From positions 1 to 64,000 of the forward strand of contig JAAEZG010000002.1 in assembly GCA_018222985.1 (NCBI GenBank): a stretch of 64,000 nucleotides of DNA, written 5' to 3'. The notes beneath the pieces were generated by a model, which saw only the letters and a list, made by a program, of their open reading frames with translations, searched no databases and was not told the origin of the DNA. A program made the translations under genes and the position numbers. Shown here in pieces: positions 1-10,045 of this stretch (position 1 is its first letter; each line of letters begins with the position of its first letter). This DNA is from Gammaproteobacteria bacterium. Lineage in GTDB: Bacteria > Pseudomonadota > Gammaproteobacteria > Enterobacterales > Alteromonadaceae.

Positions 1-14
1 TCATCGCTTAATGC

Positions 15-51
15 GTAGCCCGGCGTTATCTCTATGAGATAGGGCCGGGTT
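15..51. repeat. REP-like hairpin
   Basis: Imperfect inverted repeat: CCCGGC and TATCTC on the left pair with GAGATA and GCCGGG on the right around a 3-base loop, with a two-by-two internal mismatch. The 13-mer GTAGCCCGGCGTT at 15-27 recurs on the minus strand at 47240-47252 in another hairpin, which suggests a dispersed REP-type family rather than a lone terminator. Confidence 0.55.
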
Positions 52-58
52 GTTTTGA

Positions 59-86
59 AAGGGGAGCTTCGGCTCCCTTTTTTGTT
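59..86 (+). terminator. Rho-independent terminator
   Basis: Six-bp stem GGGAGC/GCTCCC closed by a TTCG tetraloop and followed by TTTTTTG. It would end transcription of a plus-strand gene lying to the left of the window. Confidence 0.75.
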
Positions 87-95
87 TTTGGAAAG

Positions 96-236
96 CGTTA
101 TTCGTTATTCGATCGTTCACTACGTTCACTGTTCGTCCGCTTCGCTGTTCGCAACCACGAACAACGAACAGTGAGGCGCAGCCGAGCGGACAAACAGCGC
201 AGCGGACGAATAACGAATAACGAATAACGAGCAACG
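96..236. repeat. Long palindromic intergenic repeat, copy 1
   Basis: The left half is built from CGTTATTCG and CGCTTCGCTGTTCG blocks. The right half holds their complements (CGAACAG, CGCAGCGGACGAA, CGAATAACG repeated). The whole can fold into a long imperfect hairpin. Related copies lie at 31338-31530, 46306-46362 and 47106-47208, always between genes. Confidence 0.7.
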
Positions 237-332
237 CCCTTCTAATATCCAATATCCAATAGCTAATATCGCTCTTGCTTTTTAGATAAAAAAGCATGAG
301 GATGACTCCATAACAAATGGAGTACCCCGACA

Positions 333-1076
333 ATGAAGCAGTTTGTCATCCTCATTCTCAGCCTAATTGCCATTGCCAGCGCGAATAGCACACCCAAAGA
401 AGTACGCATAGCCGCTTACGAATACCCACCGTATTTCACCACAGAGAACACCCAGCACTTAGTTGGCGATATTGTCGAAGCACTTAATACCATTCAGTCT
501 GACTACCAATTTAGCGTGGTACATATTGCGCCAAATGGCCGCTATGACGCCTTGCGTGAGCAAGGGTGTTGCGATGTGATGTTGTTCGAAGATCGCAGTT
601 GGGGCTGGGAGCAAGTTGATTATGCTGTTCAGTTAACCAGGCCTATTTATGACGACAAAGAGCGTTTCGTCGCGCGCAAGCAAATCAACAGAGGGCAGTC
701 TTTTTTTCAGGTAAAAGGCCTGCGCTTTGGTGGCATCATTGGTTACCATTATCCGTTTGTTGCGAATGAAAAAGATAACCGGGTGCTCGAAGAAGAGTAC
801 GGTATTTATTTGGGGCACTCGCACCAAGTCAATTTACGTATGTTATTAAATGGTCGGTTAGATTTAATTATGCTTGCCGATGCCTACATTCGCTCGGTAC
901 TCACGGAAGAAACGCGTAGTAAGTTGCTACTTTCTGAGCAGCATTACAGCGTTCATCAACTAAGTGCTGTGAGTAATCCAGGCAAGGCTATTAGTGCTGA
1001 CAAATTAGAGATGTTATTGAGCGAGTTACGTCAAACCGGGGAGTTACAGCAAATATTGTCCAAGCATCGGCTTTAG
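333..1076 (+). CDS. Periplasmic solute-binding protein, amino-acid (SBP_bac_3-like) type
   Basis: The 247-residue product begins with a short positive N-terminus and a hydrophobic stretch (about residues 3-17), a Sec signal peptide. The mature part starts with VRIAAYEYPPYF, the usual opening strand of family 3 extracellular solute-binding proteins, which bind amino acids or similar small ligands. No permease or ATPase gene is next to it, so it may serve a distant transporter, a sensor, or act as an orphan. The paired cysteines CC near residue 83 are unusual. It converges with the glutaminase gene and their stop codons overlap by four bases. The fold assignment is fairly safe; the ligand is unknown. 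Confidence 0.75.
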   Translation: MKQFVILILSLIAIASANSTPKEVRIAAYEYPPYFTTENTQHLVGDIVEALNTIQSDYQFSVVHIAPNGRYDALREQGCCDVMLFEDRSWGWEQVDYAVQLTRPIYDDKERFVARKQINRGQSFFQVKGLRFGGIIGYHYPFVANEKDNRVLEEEYGIYLGHSHQVNLRMLLNGRLDLIMLADAYIRSVLTEETRSKLLLSEQHYSVHQLSAVSNPGKAISADKLEMLLSELRQTGELQQILSKHRL

Positions 1077-2029
1077 TAAACGCTAAGACCAAGGCGGTTT
1101 GCCAATTCGCGAATCATAAACATGCCGCGCGCAGAGTTTCCGAAGCTGTTTAGCGGCGGGCTCCAAGCACTAATGACACCGTAGTCTGGAACAATGGCGA
1201 TAATTCCGCCACCCACGCCACTTTTTGCCGGCAAGCCCACAGTAAAGGCAAATTGCCCCGACTGATCATACATGCCACTGGTACTCAGTAGTGCATTAAT
1301 ACGCTGCGCATCACGATGTGAGGTGATTTGCTTACCGCTGCGTGGGCATTGACCGCGGTTGGCTAAGAACGCCAAGCTACTCGCTAGCTGTTCAGTGTTC
1401 ATAGTCAGCGCGCACTGCCAGAAGTAATGGTCGAGTACTTCTTCAACGTCGGACTCAATATTGCCGAAACTTTTCATCAAGTAAGCTAACGCGGCGTTGC
1501 GAGCGCCATGTTCACGTTCGGACTCATGAACCCGAGAATCGACGCACACCGCTTCACTGCCACACAAACCCCGAACCATGCTCAGTAATGCCGATTTACT
1601 GGCTGAGTAATGGCTAACTAACACATCGCTGACTAAAATCGCGCCCGCGTTGATCATGGGGTTGCGCGGAATGCCTTTTTCCCATTCAAGCTGAACAATT
1701 GAATTAAAAGGCTGACCTGAGGGCTCCATCTGCACGCGTTCCCATAACGGGTCGCCAAGCCGTTCCATCGCCAACATCAGCCCATAAATTTTAGAAATAG
1801 ACTGAATGGAAAACGGTTTATTGGTATCGCCGACCGAGGTGACGTTGCCATCAAGCGTGGCAACCGTCAGCGCGCAGTAATCAGCTTTAACCTCTGCCAA
1901 GGCAGGAATGTAATCGGCGACTTTACCGTCATTCACAGACATGGCCTGCTGCAGAATATCCTCCAGCAGTCGTTTGAGGTTGTCAGGGGCATGTATTGGC
2001 TGCCCGCCGCTGATTACATCGTGTGTCAT
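1073..2029 (-). CDS. glsA: Glutaminase
   Basis: This 318-residue protein matches the bacterial serine-dependent beta-lactamase-like glutaminases that hydrolyse L-glutamine to glutamate and ammonia in the cytoplasm. Visible signatures are SIQSISK (the S-x-x-K catalytic pair, about residues 74-80), NPMINAGAI, and the C-terminal stretch PAKSGVGGGI. Its length is close to the usual 305-310. It starts 21 bases after the uvrA stop on the same strand, so the two are probably co-transcribed, although a functional link is not obvious. Confidence 0.92.
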   Translation of the reverse strand: MTHDVISGGQPIHAPDNLKRLLEDILQQAMSVNDGKVADYIPALAEVKADYCALTVATLDGNVTSVGDTNKPFSIQSISKIYGLMLAMERLGDPLWERVQMEPSGQPFNSIVQLEWEKGIPRNPMINAGAILVSDVLVSHYSASKSALLSMVRGLCGSEAVCVDSRVHESEREHGARNAALAYLMKSFGNIESDVEEVLDHYFWQCALTMNTEQLASSLAFLANRGQCPRSGKQITSHRDAQRINALLSTSGMYDQSGQFAFTVGLPAKSGVGGGIIAIVPDYGVISAWSPPLNSFGNSARGMFMIRELANRLGLSVY

Positions 2030-2050
2030 GGGTTGAACTAATGACTCCTG

Positions 2051-4894
2051 TTAAGCCTTAGTGGCGTTACTCGACAACAGTGGTTTTAGGAAACGCGCGG
2101 TATGTGAGCGCTCACATTTAACGATATCCTCGGGGCTGCCGGCGGTTAATATCTCGCCGCCGCCTGAACCGCCTTCGGGTCCTAAGTCGACAATCCAATC
2201 GGCTGTTTTAATTACATCCAAGTTGTGCTCAATAATAACAATGGTATTGCCATGGTCGCGCAAGCGGTGCAGTACCGTCAACAGTTGCTGAATATCGTGG
2301 AAGTGCAAGCCGGTGGTTGGCTCATCCAAAATATACAAGGTTTTGCCGGTATCACGTTTGGATAATTCCCGGGCTAATTTCACCCGTTGTGCTTCACCAC
2401 CAGACAGGGTGGTTGCCGATTGGCCTAAGCGAATATACGACAAACCGACATCCATTAGAGTTTGTAGCTTACGAGCAATGGCCGGAATAGGCGCAAAGAA
2501 CTCGCGCGCGTCTTCCACGGTCATATCCAACACTTCGTGAATGCTCTTACCTTTATATTTAATTTCTAAGGTTTCGCGGTTGTAACGTTTGCCCTTACAC
2601 ACGTCACAAGGCACGTACACGTCAGGTAAGAAATGCATTTCAACTTTGATGACACCGTCGCCCTGACAGGCCTCGCAACGACCGCCGCGCACGTTAAAAC
2701 TAAAACGACCCACTTTGTAGCCGCGCGAACGGGCTTCTTCGGTACCTGCATATAGCTCTCGAATTGGCGTGAAAATACCGGTATAAGTGGCTGGGTTTGA
2801 ACGCGGTGTGCGGCCGATAGGGCTTTGATCAATGTCGACCACTTTGTCTAAGTACTGCATGCCGTCAATACTGGTATAGGGTGCAGGTTCGCCCGTGGTG
2901 GCTTTGTTCAGCTCGCGGTGGGCAATACGAAACAGAGTGTCATTGATAAGCGTTGATTTACCCGAGCCAGACACACCGGTAACGCACGTCATCAGCCCAA
3001 TTGGAAGCTCGGCGTTGACGTTTTTCAAGTTATTGCCGGTTGCGCCATTGAGTTTCAACCAATGCTTACCGGGTTTATTGCGCTGCTTCGGCACCGCAAT
3101 TTCTTTACGCCCTGACAAGTAGTCGCCAGTGAGTGACGCTTCGTTAGCAATAATGTCTTCATAGTGCCCCTGTGCAATCACTTCACCGCCGTGCACACCT
3201 GCGCCAGGGCCTATATCAATAACGTGGTCAGCAGCGCGTATGGCGTCTTCGTCGTGTTCAACCACAATCACGGTATTACCAAGGTCACGTAAGCGCGTGA
3301 GAGTGTTTAACAAGCGCTCATTGTCGCGCTGGTGCAAGCCAATTGAGGGTTCATCCAACACATACATCACACCTACCAAGCCCGCGCCAATTTGTGACGC
3401 TAAACGAATACGCTGAGCTTCACCGCCTGACAATGTTTCTGCACTTCGTGACAAGCTTAGATAGTTCAGGCCTACGTTGACGAGAAAGCCTAAACGGTCG
3501 TTGATTTCTTTTAGAATTTTTTCCGCAATTTTGGCGCGCTGGCCTTCAAGTTCCAACTGTTGGAAAAACGCTAAAGCATCGCCAATAGAACGCTCAACCA
3601 CTTGCGGCAGGGTTGTGTCATTGACATAAACATGGCGTGCTTCTTGCCGTAAGCGTGCGCCACCACAGCTTTTACATGGCTGCGATGCCAAATACTTGGA
3701 TAAATCTTCGCGTACGGCCATCGAGTCGGTTTCGCGGTAGCGGCGCTGCATGTTTGGAATAATGCCTTCAAATGCATGAGTGCGTGCAACGCGGTCTCCA
3801 CGGTCGTTCATGTAGGTGAACTCAATTTCGGTTTTGCCACTACCAAACAGAACCACCTGTTGATGCTCGTCGGCCAAGCTATTAAACGGCTTGTTCAGGT
3901 CAAATTTATAGTGTTTAGCGAGCGACTGAAGCATTTGGTAGTAATAGAAATTACGTTTATCCCAACCACGTATTGCTCCGCCAGTCAGGCTTAGCTCTGG
4001 GTTGGTGACCACTTTGGCGGGGTCAAAAAACTGCTCAATACCTAAACCGTCGCACGAACCACAGGCGCCCGCCGGGTTGTTAAACGAGAACAAGCGCGGC
4101 TCAAGCTCTTGCATACTATAGCCACAGTGAGGGCATGCAAAGTTGGCAGAGAACACCACTTCTTGCACGCTAGAATCGGCTTCCATCGGCACTGCAATGG
4201 CGGTGCCGCCGCTCAGTTCTAAAGCGGTTTCAAATGACTCAGCTAGGCGCAGCTCTAAACCTTCACGCACTTTTATGCGGTCAACGACTACTTCAATTGT
4301 ATGTTTTTTCTGCAGCTCAAGCTTTGGGGGATCGCTCAAGTCGCACAGCTCGCCATCAATGCGAGCGCGAATAAAGCCTTGCGCGGCTAAATTCTCGAGT
4401 ACCTTGGTGTGCTCGCCTTTGCGCTCTTGAATAATAGGCGCCACAATCATCAGCTTTTCACCTTCCGGCAATGCCAGCACTTGATCAACCATTTGCGAAA
4501 TAGTTTGCGCAGCAAGTGCCACATTGTGCGTTGGGCAGCGCGGCTCGCCAACTCGGGCGAACATTAAACGTAGGTAGTCGTATATTTCGGTAATGGTACC
4601 CACGGTTGAGCGCGGATTATGCGAGGTTGATTTCTGCTCAATCGAAATCGCTGGGGATAACCCCTCAATGCTATCGACATCGGGCTTTTCCATCAGTGAC
4701 AAGAACTGACGAGCGTAGGCCGATAAAGACTCCACGTAGCGGCGTTGACCTTCAGCATAGAGGGTGTCGAATGCTAAAGAGGACTTCCCGGAACCTGACA
4801 AGCCAGTTATCACCACTAACTTATCGCGTGGGATGGTTACGTTGATATTTTTCAGGTTGTGGGTGCGGGCACCGCGGATTTCTATTTTATCCAT
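2051..4894 (-). CDS. uvrA: Excinuclease ABC subunit A (UvrA)
   Basis: UvrA is the damage-recognition ATPase of nucleotide excision repair; as a dimer it loads UvrB at lesions. The 947-residue length fits the family (about 940). It opens with [13 protein letters not shown] and a Walker A ([12 protein letters not shown]), has two ABC signature stretches ([12 protein letters not shown] and [12 protein letters not shown]), a second Walker A ([12 protein letters not shown]), and cysteine pairs of the zinc modules ([28 protein letters not shown]). It is divergent from the YajR-like transporter gene. No convincing LexA operator was seen in the short upstream gap. Confidence 0.98.
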   Translation of the reverse strand: MDKIEIRGARTHNLKNINVTIPRDKLVVITGLSGSGKSSLAFDTLYAEGQRRYVESLSAYARQFLSLMEKPDVDSIEGLSPAISIEQKSTSHNPRSTVGTITEIYDYLRLMFARVGEPRCPTHNVALAAQTISQMVDQVLALPEGEKLMIVAPIIQERKGEHTKVLENLAAQGFIRARIDGELCDLSDPPKLELQKKHTIEVVVDRIKVREGLELRLAESFETALELSGGTAIAVPMEADSSVQEVVFSANFACPHCGYSMQELEPRLFSFNNPAGACGSCDGLGIEQFFDPAKVVTNPELSLTGGAIRGWDKRNFYYYQMLQSLAKHYKFDLNKPFNSLADEHQQVVLFGSGKTEIEFTYMNDRGDRVARTHAFEGIIPNMQRRYRETDSMAVREDLSKYLASQPCKSCGGARLRQEARHVYVNDTTLPQVVERSIGDALAFFQQLELEGQRAKIAEKILKEINDRLGFLVNVGLNYLSLSRSAETLSGGEAQRIRLASQIGAGLVGVMYVLDEPSIGLHQRDNERLLNTLTRLRDLGNTVIVVEHDEDAIRAADHVIDIGPGAGVHGGEVIAQGHYEDIIANEASLTGDYLSGRKEIAVPKQRNKPGKHWLKLNGATGNNLKNVNAELPIGLMTCVTGVSGSGKSTLINDTLFRIAHRELNKATTGEPAPYTSIDGMQYLDKVVDIDQSPIGRTPRSNPATYTGIFTPIRELYAGTEEARSRGYKVGRFSFNVRGGRCEACQGDGVIKVEMHFLPDVYVPCDVCKGKRYNRETLEIKYKGKSIHEVLDMTVEDAREFFAPIPAIARKLQTLMDVGLSYIRLGQSATTLSGGEAQRVKLARELSKRDTGKTLYILDEPTTGLHFHDIQQLLTVLHRLRDHGNTIVIIEHNLDVIKTADWIVDLGPEGGSGGGEILTAGSPEDIVKCERSHTARFLKPLLSSNATKA

Positions 4895-5011
4895 GAGAAC
4901 GACGACTCTGTGTTGTCAATGACAAGCGATTGAATGAAACGAGTATTATCGCACAACCAGTACCTTCTGGTACAATGGCCAGCGATTTTTTCCTGCAGCT
5001 ATGAGAATTTC

Positions 5012-6397
5012 ATGCGACAGCAACACCAAGACAACCGACTAACTCCTATCGAGCGGCGCGCTTCGGGCGCTTTAGCTGCTGTATTTGGATTACGTATGCT
5101 GGGCCTGTTTTTGATCATGCCCGTTATCGCTATTTATGGTCAAAAATATCCAGACTACACGCCATTGCTTATCGGTTTAGCCATTGGTGCTTATGGTCTA
5201 ACCCAGGCGTTGTTACAAATTCCGCTGGGAATGTTGTCTGACCGCATTGGTCGTCGGCCGGTTATTGTTGGTGGCTTGCTTTTGTTCGCATTAGGTAGCC
5301 TGGTGGCAGCCACCGCAGACACTTTAGTCGGCGTTGTGGTTGGCCGAGCATTGCAAGGTACAGGCGCAATTGCAGCGGCTATTTTAGCGCTTGCTGCCGA
5401 CATTACGCGCGACTCACAACGCCCTAAAGTAATGGCCACTATTGGCATGTTTATTGGTCTGTCGTTCGCGTTAGCGTTGGTGTTGGGGCCATTGTTAGGC
5501 GCGCAAATTGGTTTGTCGGGCTTGTTCTATTTCACAGCAGTTAGCGCTGTTTTCGGTATTGTCGTATTGTTGTTAGCGGTGCCTAAAGTGGCGCAAAAGT
5601 CTGCCCGCGGTGATCTGATACCACTGAAAAGCGAATTAGGTATGCTTTTCAAAGACCGCCAATTGGCACGTCTTAACTTTGGGGTGTTTGTACTGCATTG
5701 TGTACTCACCGCATTTTTTGTGGTGGTGCCATTGCAGCTAATGCGTGGCGGGCTTGCTGCGGACGATCATGCGTGGCTGTACTTACCCACCTTGATTGCT
5801 TCGTTTGCGTTTATGATTCCAATGCTCATTAAAGCCGAGCGTCAGCGCCAACAACCACGCTTTTTCCGCGTCGCTATTGCCCTGGTGCTGGGCGCTGTGG
5901 CTGTTATCGTCTTTGTACCGGCGCATTGGACGTATTTAGCTATCGCTGTTGTGCTATTTTTTACCGGCTTTAACTTTCTTGAAGCAACCTTACCGTCATC
6001 GTTAACGCGCTTTGCCCCCGCAGGGCGCAAGGGCAGCGCAAGCGGTATTTACGCCACATTTCAGTTTTTCGGGGCCTTCGTAGGGGGAGCCGCAGGCGGG
6101 TCCATTTATCAACATTTTGGCCTCATCGGCGTTGGGATTTTCTGTACAGTGCTGCTACTATGCTGGTTCGCATTTAGCTTTGGTATGCAGCCACCGCCGC
6201 AGCAACAGAGCGTGAGCTATGAGCTACCGTTATTGACAGCGACACAAGCCGATGGCCTTGCCGAGCAGCTTAGCGCCATTGAAGGTGTTGAAGAAGTTCG
6301 CATTGTAGCGGCTGAGAAAACAGTGTATTTAAAAGTACACAAAACGGATTACAATGAAGCAGACGTGAAGGCGCAGTTGGCGCCCTATACCGCGTAA
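5012..6397 (+). CDS. yajR: YajR-like major facilitator transporter with C-terminal YAM-like domain
   Basis: This is a 461-residue, twelve-helix MFS transporter of the inner membrane. The family A-motif appears as GMLSDRIGRRPVIVGG, and GRALQGTGAIAAA follows, very like E. coli YajR. After the last helix there is a soluble tail of about 70 residues ending in a beta-alpha-beta pattern (GVEEVRIVAAEKTVYLKV), corresponding to the cytoplasmic YAM domain of YajR. The upstream in-frame ATG at 4934 would add 26 non-conserved residues and overlap likely promoter sequence (TACAAT at 4971-4976), so the start at 5012 is preferred. The substrate is unknown. Confidence 0.87.
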   Translation: MRQQHQDNRLTPIERRASGALAAVFGLRMLGLFLIMPVIAIYGQKYPDYTPLLIGLAIGAYGLTQALLQIPLGMLSDRIGRRPVIVGGLLLFALGSLVAATADTLVGVVVGRALQGTGAIAAAILALAADITRDSQRPKVMATIGMFIGLSFALALVLGPLLGAQIGLSGLFYFTAVSAVFGIVVLLLAVPKVAQKSARGDLIPLKSELGMLFKDRQLARLNFGVFVLHCVLTAFFVVVPLQLMRGGLAADDHAWLYLPTLIASFAFMIPMLIKAERQRQQPRFFRVAIALVLGAVAVIVFVPAHWTYLAIAVVLFFTGFNFLEATLPSSLTRFAPAGRKGSASGIYATFQFFGAFVGGAAGGSIYQHFGLIGVGIFCTVLLLCWFAFSFGMQPPPQQQSVSYELPLLTATQADGLAEQLSAIEGVEEVRIVAAEKTVYLKVHKTDYNEADVKAQLAPYTA

Positions 6398-6444
6398 GCA
6401 AATATTTAAGTAGAACATAAAAGACAAGTGAAGGAGCAGATGGC

Positions 6445-7056
6445 ATGGCCAGTCGCGGCATCAACAAAGTAATTTTAATAGGTAATTTAGGCGCCGACCC
6501 AGAAGTGCGCTACACGCAAAGCAACACAGCCATCGCCAACCTATCTATCGCCACTAGCGAAACCTGGAAAGATAAGCAAACTGGCGAGCCACGTGAGCAA
6601 ACCGAGTGGCACCGTTGTGTGGCGTACCGCCGTTTGGCAGAAATTGCCGGTGAGTACTTGAAAAAAGGCTCGAAAGTATACGTTGAAGGGCGCCTGCAAA
6701 CCCGTAAATGGCAAGGCCAAGACGGTGTCGAGCGCTATACCACGGAAATCGTGATTAACGACTTGCAAATGCTTGATGGACGCCCAGGCGGCGGTCAAGG
6801 TCAAGGCGGCGGTTACGGTGGCGGTCAGTTCGGTGGCGGCCAACAAGGCGGCCAACAGAGCGCACCACAAGGTGGTCAGCAGGGCGGCCAAGGTGGCTTT
6901 GGCGGAGGTCAGCAAGGCGGTCAGCGTCAGGCTCCAGCGCAAAGCTTCTCTCAGCAAGGTAATCAGCAAGGTAATCAGCAAGGTAGCCAGCCGGCGCAGC
7001 AGAACCAAGAGCCGTTTGTGCCAGACCAAGACTTCGACGACGATATCCCGTTCTAG
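6445..7056 (+). CDS. ssb: Single-stranded DNA-binding protein
   Basis: SSB coats single-stranded DNA in replication, recombination and repair. The N-terminal OB fold (residues 1-112) starts [21 protein letters not shown] and includes [15 protein letters not shown] Gly/Gln-rich disordered linker (about 113-185) is made of short repeated blocks. The acidic tip ends DFDDDIPF, the docking peptide for partner proteins such as RecQ, Exo I and PriA. The 203-residue length is slightly longer than the E. coli protein because of the linker. An AAGGAG ribosome-binding site lies just upstream. A strong terminator follows at 7141. Confidence 0.98.
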   Translation: MASRGINKVILIGNLGADPEVRYTQSNTAIANLSIATSETWKDKQTGEPREQTEWHRCVAYRRLAEIAGEYLKKGSKVYVEGRLQTRKWQGQDGVERYTTEIVINDLQMLDGRPGGGQGQGGGYGGGQFGGGQQGGQQSAPQGGQQGGQGGFGGGQQGGQRQAPAQSFSQQGNQQGNQQGSQPAQQNQEPFVPDQDFDDDIPF

Positions 7057-7069
7057 CCCTGATAAATAT

Positions 7070-7234
7070 TTAAATGTAAATTTATTTACAGGTTTATATA
7101 AATAAATAACCAATTAAATTAGTACGTTATAATCATTCGAGCCCTCTTTTTTCTGTAAAGTTAAAAGAGGGCTTTTTATTGTCCAGAGATTGTGTAATTA
7201 TAAAAGTTCGCTTATAAAATTAAATGTAAATTTA
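7070..7234. repeat. 15-bp direct repeat pair downstream of ssb
   Basis: TTAAATGTAAATTTA occurs at 7070-7084 and again at 7220-7234, exactly 150 bp apart, flanking the ssb terminator and leading into the recombinase operon. It could mark an integration scar or be chance in AT-rich sequence; no third copy was seen at the right end of the island. Confidence 0.45.
7141..7177 (+). terminator. ssb: ssb terminator
   Basis: Perfect 10-bp stem GCCCTCTTTT/AAAAGAGGGC with a 12-base loop, followed by TTTTTATT. Confidence 0.9.
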
Positions 7235-7274
7235 AAAGTTCTTTGGTGATTAAAGTGTAAACAAAGGGGTTTTT

Positions 7275-8450
7275 GTGAGAGTTGAAACCGTTGTACACAG
7301 TTCTGGTGATCTATTACCAATACTTCTAGATGATGATGGTTTACCAATCCCGTCTCCTAACGAGTTTGTGATGGGAAGACGAAACTTAAGCACAAATACC
7401 CTTATTAGAAACCTTCGTGAGCTGTCTGTTTTGTATCGATGGTTCAACGCTCATCAGATCGACATACAATCTAGACTAAAAAACGGTGCGCTTTTCTCGG
7501 AAGCTGAATTTAGAGGAAGCTTGCTAGAGTTTTTGAGGAAAGACATGGAGATCGAAAGCAAGGTTGTTGCGCCGCATACTTTTAATAGTCGATTAGCCAC
7601 AATACGCCAGTATTTCGTCTGGGAAATTGATGTCTATTTGTCGACTCTACCATCGAATGATAGCCAGTATGACTCGATACAAGAGTCTAGAAAGCGAATC
7701 ATCGCTTGGATTGAGAAAGGTTTTATTAATAGTCCAAAAAGTGGTGGTATTAGCCGAAAAGCTTTGACAGAGGATGAAGCCAGATTCTTAGTTAATTGTC
7801 TTAACCCTGAGAGCTCTGACTCATTCGCTTTTTACGAGCCGGTTAAGTATCGAAACTTTGTCGCAGTATCATTGATGCTTAACTGTGGACTCCGTCCGGG
7901 GGAGCTCCTTAGTCTTCGCGTTGAAGATATTAACATTGGCGCAATTTCGTCGGTAACTATTCAACGTAGACCACCCGATCCCAATGACGAGAGAAGGCCC
8001 AGACCCAGTGTTAAGCGTAGTGGTCGAGTATTGCCGCTTGAGGGTAGCCACTTTCTAAGGATGTTAGACAAGTACATTGTTGAAATGAGGGAGAGACTAG
8101 AATCTAAATCGGGTAAATCTAGTGATTATTTGATCTTAAGTGATGAAGGCAACCCATTGTCTCATTCATCACTGACACAACTTTTTACTCGTCTAAGGAG
8201 TGCATATCCTGACTACTTGCCAGAAATACTGACTCCGAAAGCATTGCGGCATACTTTCTCTACTCGAATGGAAAAGGCATTGCGAGCAGCAGGGTTTGAA
8301 GAGGACCGTAGAAAGCAAGCTTTGGCAATGTTACGTGGTGACTCAAGTTTAGAGTCTCAAACGGTTTATATTGCTCAAGAAATTGAAGACCGGGCTCGGC
8401 AAGCACTATCTGATTACCAAAAGAAACTGACAATGGGAAAAGATAGATGA
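7275..8450 (+). CDS. Tyrosine recombinase, first gene of a mobile recombinase cluster
   Basis: The 391-residue protein has the two-domain layout of phage-type integrases: an N-terminal SAM-like helical domain (about 1-140) and a catalytic domain. Visible active-site elements are the first arginine (NCGLRPGELLSL, near residue 204), the box ALRHTFSTR (near 338) and the C-terminal tyrosine (TVYIAQE, near 371). The usual histidine of the HxLR box is replaced by lysine (PKALRH). It starts with GTG behind GGGG. Its stop overlaps the next start (ATGA), so the cluster is translated as a unit. AT-richness against ssb suggests horizontal transfer. Confidence 0.88.
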   Translation: MRVETVVHSSGDLLPILLDDDGLPIPSPNEFVMGRRNLSTNTLIRNLRELSVLYRWFNAHQIDIQSRLKNGALFSEAEFRGSLLEFLRKDMEIESKVVAPHTFNSRLATIRQYFVWEIDVYLSTLPSNDSQYDSIQESRKRIIAWIEKGFINSPKSGGISRKALTEDEARFLVNCLNPESSDSFAFYEPVKYRNFVAVSLMLNCGLRPGELLSLRVEDINIGAISSVTIQRRPPDPNDERRPRPSVKRSGRVLPLEGSHFLRMLDKYIVEMRERLESKSGKSSDYLILSDEGNPLSHSSLTQLFTRLRSAYPDYLPEILTPKALRHTFSTRMEKALRAAGFEEDRRKQALAMLRGDSSLESQTVYIAQEIEDRARQALSDYQKKLTMGKDR

Positions 8451-10045
8451 ACCAGTTACTTCAACAAGCTAGAGATACTACTGACTCTAGGCTGGATTTA
8501 CCTGATACCTTTTTCACTCGTGAGGGTGTTAAGGTTGAGAATGCTGGAGATGTTTGGGTGTTGCCCTTGCTATACCGACACAGTCGGCTCGACTTTTCTC
8601 GCATTAAAAACGGCACTCTTAAAGCTGTAGTAAAAAGCTGTATTATCGATCAAGCGACACGAGTGTCATCGCACGCTGGGGTGCAATATTGGAGTGACAT
8701 ATCTGCCGCAATTATCTCTAAACAGACGGATTATTCCCTCGTCTCCGATCTTTCCATTGATGATCTTGAATTACGTTTAATTGCGGTGATGGAAGCCGCA
8801 ATAAATGAAGCTCGAAAGAGGCATCGCCTTTGGGCATTGTATAGGCCAATACAGTGGTATATTTGGTGCGCGGAAAACTACCCGGAATTTGGGTTTTCTG
8901 AGATTTATGCTCACGAGTTAGAAGCGATGGAAATTCCGGGAAATCCAAAAGGGGAGGCAGTTAGACAAGAAGATCCTGATAGAGGACCTCTTCATAGAAC
9001 ACTTGAGCTTCAACTCATAATCAATACGTTAAAGCAAGACAACAGTATGGAATATGAGCACCTGCAACAGAAGGCGGCAATAGCTCTTTCAATCGCGTTC
9101 GGGAGAAATCCAGCCAACCTAACTTTTCTAAAAGAAACTGACTTAATTAACCTGACGCCTGATTCCGATTCACCTTGCTATATTTTACGAATGCCCAGAA
9201 TTAAAAAGAGGCAACTTGCGCCAAGAGATGACATGGTGGATGAATATTTGGAACCGGATATTGCAAAACACCTAGTGGCGCTTATCAACGCTTCTCAACA
9301 TAAAAAGCTAGTGGTTAATTCCGAGGGAAGTGTCAGGGAAATCGAGAGGCCTTTGTTTATTAAACCAACCGAAAATTCTTATGCATTAGAGTCGAAGCGT
9401 TGGGATGAAGCCTTCAACATGATGTCGACAGGTATAGCTAATCTCATCAGAGGCTTTATCAGACGACACAATCTAATTTCCCCACTTACCGGAGAGTTGA
9501 TGCATGTTCCCCCTCGAAGACTGCGGTATACGCTTGCGACAGGGTTGGCAGCTGAGGGAATTAGTAAGCGTGAGCTGGCGAGGATTCTCGATCATACGGA
9601 TACCCAGCATGTGCAGGTCTATTTTGAAATGGCTGGCAGAATTGTCGAGCACCTTGATAAGGCAACCACAAAAGCCTTTTCGAATTACCTAAACTTTTTC
9701 AAAGGGAAGGTCGTCGATAGCGATATGGAGGCGATCAATGGTGATCGTGAAGACAAGCACCTAATCTTTGTTGACGAACAAAATCCGACGGTACAGTCCG
9801 ATATCGGAGTATGTGGAGAATCTAGCGTTTGCCACCTCGACCCGCCATATTCTTGCTATTTATGCCCTAAATTTCAGCCCTATCGACATGCCGACCATGA
9901 GCAGGTGTTGGATTGCCTATTGGCGAGTCGGAAAGAGCGACTTGAAAAATACGAGAATGCTCGCCTAGGGATTCAACTCGACGAAGTGATATCGGCGGTA
10001 GCACAAGTTGTGAAAATCTGTGAAGAGGGCCAAGAGAATGTCTGA
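8447..10045 (+). CDS. Tyrosine recombinase, second gene of the cluster
   Basis: A 532-residue protein whose C-terminal half carries integrase catalytic signatures: first arginine in AFGRNPANLTFL, the box PPRRLRYTLATGLA, then DHTDTQHVQVYFEMAG with the predicted nucleophilic tyrosine (about residue 394). The HxxR histidine is again missing. After the catalytic domain comes a cysteine-rich segment (CGESSVCHLDPPYSCYLCP, about residues 453-471), probably metal-binding and typical of Tn554-type transposases rather than phage integrases. It overlaps both neighbours. I infer that it acts together with the flanking recombinases to move the island. Confidence 0.85.
   Translation: MNQLLQQARDTTDSRLDLPDTFFTREGVKVENAGDVWVLPLLYRHSRLDFSRIKNGTLKAVVKSCIIDQATRVSSHAGVQYWSDISAAIISKQTDYSLVSDLSIDDLELRLIAVMEAAINEARKRHRLWALYRPIQWYIWCAENYPEFGFSEIYAHELEAMEIPGNPKGEAVRQEDPDRGPLHRTLELQLIINTLKQDNSMEYEHLQQKAAIALSIAFGRNPANLTFLKETDLINLTPDSDSPCYILRMPRIKKRQLAPRDDMVDEYLEPDIAKHLVALINASQHKKLVVNSEGSVREIERPLFIKPTENSYALESKRWDEAFNMMSTGIANLIRGFIRRHNLISPLTGELMHVPPRRLRYTLATGLAAEGISKRELARILDHTDTQHVQVYFEMAGRIVEHLDKATTKAFSNYLNFFKGKVVDSDMEAINGDREDKHLIFVDEQNPTVQSDIGVCGESSVCHLDPPYSCYLCPKFQPYRHADHEQVLDCLLASRKERLEKYENARLGIQLDEVISAVAQVVKICEEGQENV

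Noticed and set aside
1..333. 110-codon minus-strand frame through the first repeat
   Set aside because: It is made of repeat sequence and hairpins; the product is low in information and Cys/Arg-rich.
4968..4983. Possible LexA box upstream of uvrA (CTG-N10-CAG)
   Set aside because: The match has CTGG and CCAG rather than CTGT and ACAG and is not AT-rich inside. It is better explained as the -10 region of the divergent transporter gene.
6541..7113. 190-codon open frame on the minus strand over ssb
   Set aside because: It mirrors the Gly/Gln-rich linker of ssb and gives a Leu/Ala/Thr-rich product without domain or ribosome-binding site.
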